64,000 nt of DNA from Eriocheir sinensis (Eukaryota > Arthropoda > Malacostraca > Decapoda > Varunidae), in assembly GCF_024679095.1 (NCBI RefSeq), contig NW_026111773.1, positions 62,001-126,000 on the forward strand, read 5' to 3'. Below are positions 52,528-64,000 of the stretch, piece by piece. The translations under genes and the position numbers were made by a program. The stretch's first letter is position 1; each line of letters opens with the position of its first letter. The notes under the pieces are model-generated. The model was not told where the DNA came from, ran no database searches, and saw only the letters and a list, made by a program, of their open reading frames with translations.

Positions 52528-55492
52528 ATTTAAACATGTTCAGTACATTAGTACATGGCAGTATTATTTGTCTATGCTAAAGTTCCCCCGACCGTTGGGG
52601 AGCTATTTAAAAGCTTCTGCCGATTATATTATACAATTATTATACAATATATTATACAATTATATATATACATATTTACGGTGGGTGTAGGAGTAGCCAC
52701 CTGTGGGACGCAACCTTCATCTGCTGAGTGGACAGTTGTGTCACATCCACATCAGCAGTGAGGTTGTTCCACCACACCACCGCTGCGATGGAGAAGGCAC
52801 GTTGGTGGGTGCTGGAGCGGGCCATTGGCACTTCCAGGAGGGAGGCGTTGCTCAGCACCGTTCTCGTGCTGCGCTCAGACCTCCTCAAGGTAGCCCTCAG
52901 GTCCGTCAGGTGGGGCACTAGGCCCACTTGTGCCTTGTGTAGCACCGTCAGGGCAGCGACGCGGCGACGGTGCTCCAGGCTATTCAGCTGGTTCGTGGCT
53001 GGTCTTGCCCTTCCTTCGTGTGGGTGTTGTTGTTGTTGTTGTTGTCGCTGTGTCTCCCACTGGCTCGGTCGGTGGTGCTGGGTGCCGTTGATGAGGCGTT
53101 CAGCCCTCCTCTGCACCTTGTCTAGCAGGTTGAGGTGGCAGCGGGCGCTGGCCATCCAGGTGAGCGGTGCATACTCCATCACTGGACGGACTTGTGCCTT
53201 ATAGAGGGTGTTCAGGCCTTCAGCATCGAGGAGGTTCTTCATGCGGCGCAGGAGGTTCACCTTCTGGGAGGCTTTTGGCGCCACCCTTTCAAGGTGACGG
53301 TCAAACCGCAGCTGGGAGTCCACCTCCACGCCCAGGATGTCGACGCTGGACTGCAGAGGGATGGTGTCATTCCCGAATCTCAGTCTGCCGTGGAGTTGCC
53401 TCGCGTCCTCCCGAGAACGTGATATTACCATGGCCTGGGTTTTGTCAGGGGCAAACCTGACTTGCCACCTCTTTCCCCAGGCCATTATGTCTGCCAACTG
53501 TCTGTTGACGGACTCTATCACGTCCTGGGCTTCCTCCCTCTTGTATGTTCTGGAGAGGGTGCAGTCGTCGGCGTAAGCGCTTGCTGCCGGGATGGTTTGC
53601 AGGAGGTCGTTAAAGTATATGTTCCACAGAATAGGTCCAAGGACGGACCCCTGTGGAACGGAGGCCTCCACCGGGAAGCTGGTCGAGGTGCTTCCGTTGA
53701 CTGCTACGTGGTGGCTCCTGCCTAACAGGTAGTTTGAGAGCAGGCGCAGCAGGTCCCCCGTGATGCCTAGTTGCTGTAGCTTCGCCGTCAGACCGCGGTG
53801 CCAAACGGAGTCGAACGCGCCAGCTATATCCAGGGCAATCACGAGAGAGGGGTGGCCGTCATCAAGGGCGTCATGCCAGGACTTTGAGAGGAGAAGGAGG
53901 AGGTCTGAGGTAGAGCGGCCCTTCCGAAAACCAAACTGCTTCGGTGACTGCAGGTGGTTTTCCTCGAGGTAGGATGTCAATTGCTCCCCGATGATCCTCT
54001 CAAATATCTTGCTGATGATTGGGAGGAGTGATATTGGCCTGTAATTGCCTGGCTCGGACCTGGATTGTTTCGTGTGTGCGGGTGTGACTCTGGCCTCCTT
54101 CCACTGTGCAGGCCACACCCCGCTCTGCAGGCATCGCCGGAAGATCTGGGCGAGGGGGCTGGTGAGCTCATCGGAGCATCGCCGCAGTAAGTATGGACTC
54201 ACGCTGTCAGGGCCTGGCGCCTTCCTGGTGTTGACGCCCCTCAGATGTCTCCTGACAGCGTCCTCAGAGATTAGCACATTCTCTAGTCTTGAGGCGATGA
54301 GTTGGGGAGGTGGGCGGCTGCCTGTCTGGCTCCTGGGTTGTCATCTTTGACTGAAGTGACAGGCCAGCAGGTCAGCCTTTTCCCGGCTGGTGACGGCCAG
54401 GTCTCCGTCAGGTTTCCTCAGGGCGGGATACGTTCCTGGGGGTATGGCCTGCTGTTCCTTCACCAGCCCCCACCACTGTTTCAGGTCGGTTTGGTTAGAG
54501 GACAGCTTTCTCCTCCTGTCGGCGTCCCACCTTTCATTTGCCCACTTTGCTGTCCTCGTCATATTTTTGCAGGCTCGTCTGTGTTGGGCCTTATTTTCCT
54601 GCGTGGGGTGTCTTTTATATCTTGTCCAAGCCTTGTGTTTCCTTTCGGCTGCAATACGGCACCTGTACCCGAACCAAGGCTGGTCTTTTGGGCTGGATGA
54701 GGAGGTGCGTTGGGGACGTGTTGCTGCTGGACGGTATTGAGGACAGTGGTGAGGGCGGAGACGTCATGTTGTGGGTCACCGTTAAGGACTGTGCCCCAAG
54801 CAGTCGCTGCCAGGGCCTGCCTTGCAGCCGTCCAGTCCGCGCGGTCCCACAGCCAGATGACTCGCTGGTGTTCCTCTTCACGCGCTGGGGCCAGGCTGAT
54901 GGTGGTGAGTATGGCATTGTGGTCGGAACTGCCCACACGGTCTAGTGGGCAGCACAGCACGCAGTCACTCGGCAGGTCTGTGAGCACAGGGTCCAGGGAG
55001 CCTCCACGCTGATGTGTCTGGAAGTCAACATGGTTGTGCAATCCATGCACCGCTGTGAGCTCGGTGAAGGCCCTCGCCACCAGGTGTTGATTTAGGTCGC
55101 CCACAACCATCGCGTACTGACAGCTGTGGGCAGCCATAAGGTCGTCCAGGTGCTCTGTGAGGTAGGTGAAGGGGGCGCTGCCTTGCCACTGAGGCTGGTA
55201 CATGGCGCAGAGTAGCAGAGCGCTCCTGTCTTCGAGGATGATGCAGAGAAACATTATCTCCATATCCAAGGGAGTGTCTGTGGTGAGGTCGTCCACTTGT
55301 AGTCCGTTTCGGTGGCAGACAACAATGCCTCCTCCATTTCCTGTGTGGCGGTCTCGCTTGGCCCAGTGCGAGTACCTGGGGATCTTATCACAGGTGGTGG
55401 CACATGTGTCGTCCAGGAAGGTCTCCACTGTCACCACTATGTCGATGTGGTGCCTGAGGACGAAGGCGTGTGTCAGCTCCCCGATGTTGGTC

Positions 55493-57514
<2,022 letters not shown>

Positions 57515-57520
<6 letters not shown>

Positions 57521-57672
57521 TTATTTTGGGATATCAAGACGAATAGGAAAGCTAAATTTAGCTTAATAAAAAAAAATACTATGAAAGATGGAAAAGAGGG
57601 AGCTAGGTTCAAACGGTCAAGTAGTCTATCATTGGCCTCTCTCTGACACTTATCATCAACGCCACCATCACG
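57515..57672 (-). repeat. Inverted arm, right copy
   Basis: Its reverse complement carries GTTGATGATAAGTG, GACCGTTTGAACCTAGCTCC, CCATCTTTCATAGTATTTTT and TTCCTATTCGTCTTGAT in the same order as 52255-52440. The inverted pair is separated by about 5 kb, most of it the LINE. Confidence 0.9.
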
Positions 57673-59648
57673 ACCACCATCATCACCACCATCATCATCA
57701 TCACCACCATCATCATCACCACCATCATCATCACCACCATCACCATCATCACCATCATCATCATCAACATCATCATCACCACCATCATCATCACCACCAT
57801 CATCACCACCATCATCACCACCATCATCACCACCACCATCATCACCACCATCATCATCACCACCATCATCACCACCATCATCACCACCATCATCATCACC
57901 ACCATCATCACCATCATCACCATCATCACCATCATCATCACCACCATCATCATCACCACCATCATCATCACCACCATCATCACCACCATCATCATCATCA
58001 CCACCATCATCACCATCATCATCACCACCATCATCATCACCACCATCATCATCACCACCATCACCATCATCACCATCACCACCATCATCATCACCACCAT
58101 CATCATCACCACCATCATCATCACCATCATCACCATCATCACCATCATCATCACCACCATCATCACCACCATCATCATCATCACCATCATCATCACCATC
58201 ATCATCACCACCATCATCATCACCACCATCATCATCATCACCACCATCATCACCATCATCATCATCACCACCATCATCATCACCATCATCATCACCACCA
58301 TCATCACCACCATCATCAGCACCATCATCATCACCACCATCATCATCATCACCATCATCATCACCACCATCATCATCACCATCATCACCATCAACACCAT
58401 CACCACCATCATCACCAACATCATCAACACCATCATCATCATCATCACCACCATCATCATCATCACCACCATCATCATCACCACCACCATCATCACCACC
58501 ACCATCATCACCACCATCATCATCACCACCATCACCATCATCACCATCATCATCACCATCATCATCACCACCATCATCATCACCATCATCACCACCATCA
58601 TCATCACCACCATCATCACCATCATCATCACCACCATCATCATCACCATCACCACCATCATCACCACCACCATCATCATCATCACCATCATCATCACCAA
58701 CATCATCACCATCATCATCATCATCATCACCATCATCATCAACACCACCATCATCACCACCATCATCATCACCACCACCATCATCACCATCACCACCATC
58801 ATCATCACCATCACCATCATCATCAGCACCATCATCATCACCAGCATCATCATCACCACCATCATCATCACCATCATCACCATCATCACCACCATCATCA
58901 TCACCACCATCATCAACATCACCACCAGCATCATCATCATCACCATCACCAACATCATCATCAACAACATCAACATCAGCATCATCATCACCAAAATCAT
59001 CACCACCACCACCAACAACATCACCACCATCATCATCACCACCATCATCATCACCATCATCACCACCATCATCATCACCACCAACATCACCAGCATCATC
59101 ACCACCATCATCATCATCACCATCATCATCACCATCATCACCACCATCATCACCACCACCATCATCACCACCATCATCATCACCACCATCACCATCATCA
59201 CCACCATCATCATCACCACCATCATCATCCCCACCACCAACATCACCACCATCATCACCACCATCATCACCATCATCACCAACATCATCTCCACCATCAT
59301 CATCACCACCATCATCATCATCACCACCATCACCACCATCATCACCATCACCACCATCATCATCATCACCACCATCACCATCACCACCATCATCACCACC
59401 ATCATCATCATCACCATCACCATCACCACCATCATCATCACCACCATCATCATCACCACCATCATCACCACCATCATCACCACCATCATCAACAACATCA
59501 ACATCATCATCACCACCATCATCATCACCACCATCATCATCACCACCATCATCACCATCATCATCACCACCATCATCATCACCACCATCATCACCATCAT
59601 CACCATCATCACCACCATCATCATCAGCACCATCACCATCATCACCAA
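57660..59648. repeat. CAC/CAT triplet tract
   Basis: About 2 kb of CAC and CAT triplets in irregular alternation, with rare CAA, CAG, AAC and CCC. The plus frame reads almost pure His (with a few Gln) and the minus strand reads Met/Val. All frames lack stops, so the 764-codon frame through it is not evidence of a gene. It lies at the edge of the right inverted arm, where the left arm has only a ~38-bp triplet stretch. Confidence 0.95.
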
Positions 59649-60715
59649 AAGGAGGAAGAAGAGGATGAAGAAGAGGAAGAGGAAGAAGAGGAGGAAATAG
59701 AGGAAGAGGAGGGAGAGGAGGAAGAAGAAGGAAGGAGAGGAAGATGCAGAAGAGGAGGAAAAGAGGAAGAAGAAAAGGAAGAGGAAGAAGAAGAGGTAGG
59801 GGAGGAAAAGGAGGAAGAAGCTAGAAGAGGAAGAAGAAGAGGACGAGAAGCTAGAGAGGTGGAAAAGTATAGAAGAAGATGAGGAAGAAGAGGAAGAAGA
59901 GGAGGAAAAGAGGAAGGGGACAATAAGGAGGAAGAAGAGGAAGAAGGAAGAAGAGGAAGACTAGGAAGAGTAGGAAGAAGAGGAAGAAAAGGAGGAAGAG
60001 GATGAAGAAGAGGAAGAGGAAGAAGAGGAGGAAATAGAGGAAGAGGTGGGAGAGGAGGAAGAAGAGAAAGAGGAAGATGAGTAAGAAGAAGAGCAAAATC
60101 ACGAAAAAGGAACAAGAAGATGAGAAGTAAGAAGAAAAGGAAGAGTGAGAGGAAGAATGAGGAATAAGAGTAGGACGAGAAGCTAGAAGAGGAGGAAAAG
60201 TAGGAAGCAGAGGAAGAGGAAAGAAAAGAAGAAGAGGAAGAAGAGGGGGGAAAAGAGGGAAGAGAAAAGGAGAAAGAGGAAGAGGAGGAAGAAGAGGAAA
60301 GGATGAAGATGAGGAAGAAAAGGAGGAAGAGGATGAAGAAGAGTAAGAGGAAGAAGAGGAGGAAATAGAGGAAGAAGAGGAGGAGGAGGAAGAACAGGAA
60401 GAGGGAGGATGAAGAAGAAGAGGAAGAAGGAAGGAAGAGGAAGAAGAGGAAGAGGCAGAAGAAAAGGAAGAGGAAGAAAAAGAGGCGAGAAGCTAGCGAG
60501 ACAAGGAAAAGGAGGAAGAGGAGGAAGAAGAGGAAGAGGAAGAATAAAAGGAGAAAGAAGAGGAAGAGGAGGAAGAAGAAAAGGAGAAAGAAGAGGAGGA
60601 AGAAAAGAAGGAAGAAGAGGAAGAAGAAGAAGAAAAGAAGGAAGAATAGGAAGAGGAGGAAGAAGAAGAAAAGAAGGAAGAATAGGAGGAAGAGGGAGAA
60701 AAGGATTTTATTTCT
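59649..60715. repeat. Polypurine (GAGGAA-type) tract
   Basis: About 1.07 kb of almost uninterrupted purine on the + strand (GAGGAAGAAGAGG motifs), with internal near-repeats such as GAGGAGGAAATAGAGGAAGA at 59690, 60028 and 60357. No gene is seen. Confidence 0.9.
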
Positions 60716-60851
60716 TGAGAGTTTCTTTTCACTCATTATTCACTATTGCTTTACACCATTGATTAGGTTCCAGTACTTAGTGTTCACGAGCGTTATTGTT
60801 GTTCAGAAAAATCAATACCATGCTGGCTATACGAGCGCGAAAAATCTCAAG
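60716..60851. other. Subterminal sequence of the TTAA element, right side
   Basis: AT-rich sequence ending TTTTTCGCG-type (complement) next to the right inverted repeat. No ORF. Confidence 0.6.
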
Positions 60852-60869
60852 GGGTCGGAACGTATAGGG
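60852..60869 (-). repeat. Right terminal inverted repeat
   Basis: GGGTCGGAACGTATAGGG, a perfect reverse complement of 51309-51326, followed by TTAA at 60870-60873. Confidence 0.9.
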
Positions 60870-60873
60870 TTAA

Positions 60874-61680
60874 ACAAGGGAGGAGGAGGACGCGAATCAC
60901 TTGTCATTTTACTATCCAAATCTCTAGTCTTCCCTTCATTTACCTTCTTCCTTACCTACCTACGTACCTACCTTTCCTTCCACTCAGTTCTCTCCATCTT
61001 TCTTGAACGAGGGAGGAGGAAGAAGAGGAGGAGGAGGAGAAGGCAAAGGGTAGGAAGGTTCAGGCAGTAGAAATTTCCCGGGCCCAAAATAATCTTACCT
61101 CATTTTCCTATCCAAATCTCTTATCTATCTCTTATCTACGTATCTATTCACCTTCCTCCTCATCCACGCATCTTACCATCTGACTCTCCACCTTTCTCAA
61201 ACAAGGGAGGAAGAGGAAGAGGAGGCAAGGAGGAGGAGGAGGTGGAGGCAAGGAGTAGGAAGGGAAGGGTTAGGCAGGAGGAATTTCTCTCCCTCAACAT
61301 AATCAGACGTCATTCTACATTCCAAATCTCTTAACTGCCTCTCTCTTTACCCTCTTCCTCGCTTCCTTATCTACGCACCTACCTTTTCACCCAATCTTCT
61401 CCTTTCTTAAGCGAGGAAGGAAGAGGAAGAGGAGGAGGAGGAGGAGAAGGCAAGGAGTAGGAAGGGAAGGGTTAGTAGGAGGAATTTCTCACCCTCATCA
61501 TAATCAGACCTCATTCTACATTCCAAATCTCTTATCTGCCTCTCTCTTTACCCTCTTCCTCGCTTCCTCATCTACGCACCTACCTTTCCACCCAATCTTC
61601 TCCACCTTTCTTAAGCGAGGAAGGAAGAGGAAGAGGAGGAGGAGGAGGAGGAGGCAAAGGAGTAAAAAGTGAGGGGTTAG
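60874..61680. repeat. ~200-bp tandem repeat, four copies
   Basis: Each unit has a pyrimidine half beginning CATT(C/T)TAC(A)TTCCAAATCT and ending CCTTTCTTAAGCGAG-like, then a purine half GGAAGAGGAGGAGG and AATTTC(T/C)C. Unit starts are near 60904, 61100, 61311 and 61512. The first unit's left half lies at 51200-51304, beyond the TTAA element. Corresponding junctions in the other units read CTTTCTTGAACGAGGGAGG, CTTTCTCAAACAAGGGAGG and CTTTCTTAAGCGAGGAAGG. Confidence 0.85.
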
Positions 61681-62090
61681 AGGAATTTCCCAGCGCCACA
61701 TAATCACAGCTTGTCACTCGCCGCCTGTTATTGCAATTACTTTCGTCCGGAGCCAATAAACTCATTTAAACTTGAGGTGACGTGGCGCGACCCCTCCTGG
61801 CCTGGCTTTTTCACCGTGCCAGGAGTGAGGGAGAGGGAGGGGGAGGGAGGGAGAGGGGGAGGGTGGGGAGTGTGGGGGGGCGGTTGGGGGAAGAGGGAGA
61901 GAGAATGAAAGAGGAAAAAGAGAACAAAAGAGAATGAAAGAGAACACGAGAGAACGAAAAAAAGAAAACGAAAAAGGAAAATTGAAAAAGAAAACTTAGA
62001 AAAGAAAACTGAAAAAAGAAAACTGAAAAAAGCGAGAAAGGAACGAAAAAGAGAACGAGAAAAAGAGAACGAGAAAAAGAACGAAAAAAG

Positions 62091-62129
<39 letters not shown>

Positions 62130-62238
62130 ACCTGGTTACATAATGGAGGTAGAGATAGTAAGGGAGATAGGTTTGTGCTCTCTCTCTCTGTCTGTCTCTC
62201 TGTCTCTGTCTCGCTCTCTCTCTCGTCTCTCTGGTATC

Positions 62239-62240
<2 letters not shown>
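61681..62240. other. Mixed stretch with A/G-rich low complexity
   Basis: After about 150 bp of ordinary sequence come a GGGAGGGAGAGGGGGAGGG run (61825-61885), a GAGAACGAAAAAG-type tract (61900-62100) and (GA)n at 62095-62128. No gene is seen. Confidence 0.6.
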
Positions 62241-62279
<39 letters not shown>

Positions 62280-62390
62280 TGTAGTAATAGTAGTAGTAGT
62301 AGTTGTAGTAATAGTAGTAGTAGTAGTAATAGTAGCAGTAGTCGTCGTCGTAGTAGTATTAGTAGTAGCAGTAGTAGTAGTAGCGCCGGC
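62241..62390. repeat. (TAG)n trinucleotide repeat
   Basis: GTAGTAGTAG with interspersed TTGTAATAG and CGTCGTCG variants. A long Leu/Val frame across it reflects the repeat. Confidence 0.95.
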
Positions 62391-62860
62391 AGGCTTTTTT
62401 CAAGGGTCTCTTGAACAGCCCCAGCCCGTTCGTGGCGCAAGCGAATTTTATTTATATTGGCTGCCGTGATGTGTGACTCTTGCCAGGCCCATGCTGCCCC
62501 CCGGTGCTCCTTCTGACCGAAGTCGCTGAAGTTAGTGTTGGCTGAAGACCAAGGCAGCATATGGGTAATCCTCAGACACTCGGGGAGGGCTTTCAAACTC
62601 AGCGTGGTTCGGTTAGACTCGAGGTCCACAGGTCTACCACGCTGTAGTAGAAGTAAACAAAAACAATAGATCATTTAAGTGGTTTAAGGCCTCTCTGAAT
62701 TCTAAGATGGTAGTGAATGTAACACCTGAAGGACAATACAAGCATTAGCTACCTGAGTAGACAGGAATAAGGAGCATGGTAGACTCACCCACTATGACTC
62801 ACCGAATCAACTCAGGAAGGGAACGAGGCCAAAGTGATGCCTCCTCCGCTAAAGATCGTG
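62391..62860. other. Unique-looking stretch, nothing recognised
   Basis: About 470 bp of balanced composition. A minus-strand open frame passes through it but gives no motif I recognise and runs into poly-Leu from the TAG repeat. It could hold an unidentified interspersed repeat or an exon; there is no positive evidence for either. Confidence 0.4.
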
Positions 62861-63117
62861 GGAGGAGGAGGAGGAGGAGGAGGAGGAGGAGGAAGAAGCG
62901 TTCTGTTGTCTCGTATGGAATGAGCGAAGGCTTAGTCACGTAGGAGGCGTTGAAGGGGAGGGCGCACTATTGATGGGTCTTGAGGGCTTAACGAAGGAGG
63001 AGGAGGAGAGGGAGAGGAGGAGGAGGAGGAGGAGGAGGAGGAGATAAGCTACCGTTTGAGTGCTCGGTAATGGGGTACGTGTCCCCTCCTCCTCTTCAAT
63101 GAGTGTGAGAGTGAGTA

Positions 63118-63161
<44 letters not shown>

Positions 63162-63265
63162 TAGGTGGGCGTTGCCAGATTCTGTTCCGTTTAAAGGTCA
63201 AAGAATTAAAGAGAGCAAAAATGTGTAGTCTGGTTTAAATTAGTGTGTTAGGATACGTGCTCTAA
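62861..63265. other. Purine microsatellites in mixed sequence
   Basis: (GGA)n at about 62861-62893 and 62996-63044, and (GA)n at 63124-63160. No gene is seen. Confidence 0.7.
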
Positions 63266-63279
63266 ATGACGGGGTTTAA

Positions 63280-64000
63280 ATGGCTGTTTTTTTCTTCCCA
63301 CGCCTTCCTTCACTCATCGCCACTTCTTACTCTCTTTCTTCCTTTCCTCCACTTCTTTTTTTCCTCCACGCCTCCCTTCCCTCGTCTCCACTTCTTACTC
63401 CCTCTCTCTACTCTGCTCCCTTCTCATATTTCCTCTTTTTTTCTTCCTTTCCTCCACTTCTTTTTTTCCTCCACGCCTCCCTTCCCTCATCTCCACTTAT
63501 ACTTCCTCTCTTCATTCTTCTCTAATCTTGTATTTCTCTCTTATTTCTTCCTTTCCTCCACTTCTCTTTTTCTTCCACGCCTTCCTTCCCTCGTCTCCAC
63601 TTCTTACTCCCTCTCTTTACTTCTCTCTCTTCTTTTCCTTTCCTCCACTTCTCTTTTTCCTCCACGCCTCCCTTCCCTTATCTCCTCTTCTCTTCCTTTA
63701 TTTCCCGCTATTTCTTCCTTTCTCCCACTGCTTCGTCCCTCTCTTTCCTTCTTCCACCGTTCTTTCTCCTATAACACTTTCGTTCCCTTCCACTTCTAGC
63801 TCCATTCACGTTATTTTTCTTGCCCCTTCCTGCTCATGCATCTTCAAATATGTTTTATCACCCTTTCTTCCTCTTCCCCGCTTCCTCCTTTCCTTCTCTC
63901 TTTCTATCTCCTTTCCTTCTCTTTCACTCCCTGTTCCTCCTATTCTTCCTTTTATCTCCCCCTACTATCTCTTCTTCCTTTCTTATCTTTATACTTTGAG
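63280..64000. repeat. CT-rich ~100-bp tandem repeat
   Basis: Units contain CTTTCCTCCACTTCT, CCTCCACGCC and CCCTCGTCTCCACTTCT. They start near 63341, 63446, 63550 and 63637 and decay into general pyrimidine-rich sequence to the end of the window. Confidence 0.75.

Noticed and set aside
57588..59882. 764-codon poly-histidine frame
   Set aside because: It is a CAC/CAT triplet tract bounded by transposon arm sequence and purine repeats; no gene context.
61811..62674. 287-codon minus-strand frame with poly-Leu
   Set aside because: Most of it is translation of TAG and GA repeats. The remaining ~100 codons show no recognisable motif.

Overview
The window looks like intergenic, repeat-dominated DNA from an animal genome, most probably a decapod crustacean. 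Nothing in it reads as prokaryotic: there are no operons and no tRNA or rRNA genes. The protein-coding remnants are reverse transcriptases and nucleic-acid-binding proteins of APE-type non-LTR retrotransposons, of kinds common in crab and shrimp genomes. The decapod assignment is inference from the style of the elements and the extreme richness in (GA)n, (CA)n and minisatellites. I find no host gene. The many very long open frames are by-products of tandem repeats that lack stop codons.

Layout. Positions 781-33239 hold about 27 kb of a 33-bp minisatellite whose + strand is almost free of T. It has internal higher-order blocks and is interrupted by a short unrelated sequence (2191-2300) and by a nearly full-length CR1-like LINE on the minus strand (25939-31086). 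Positions 33240-40400 hold a T-rich 28-bp minisatellite with four copies of a ~165-bp spacer; a second LINE (34845-38159, plus strand) is inserted in it. A 24-bp minisatellite follows (40540-41658), then a T-rich stretch, long (TC)n and (CA)n microsatellites, and a decayed zinc-knuckle gag-like remnant (43540-44146). Positions 44829-50860 hold a C-rich 36-bp minisatellite containing a 504-bp (14 x 36) higher-order repeat and a strongly homogenised core.

Positions 51309-60869 are bounded by perfect 18-bp terminal inverted repeats flanked on both sides by TTAA, the signature of a piggyBac-type DNA transposon. No transposase is visible. It sits at a TTAA inside one copy of a ~200-bp tandem repeat that continues on the right side. 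Inside it are two ~165-bp inverted arms, a third LINE (52515-56702, minus strand) lying between (TC)n tracts, a (TC)n-(TA)n compound microsatellite, a 2-kb CAC/CAT triplet tract and a 1-kb polypurine tract. The window ends in ~200-bp repeats, several microsatellites and a CT-rich ~100-bp tandem repeat.

The main story is repeat biology rather than a gene system: at least four unrelated minisatellites side by side, each amplified with higher-order structure, and transposons inserted in them. Paralogous array copies preserve what look like pre-insertion sites for the CR1-like LINE and for the piggyBac-type element. A ~48-bp piece of the 28-bp-array spacer is embedded inside the 33-bp array, which points to exchange between the two neighbouring satellites.
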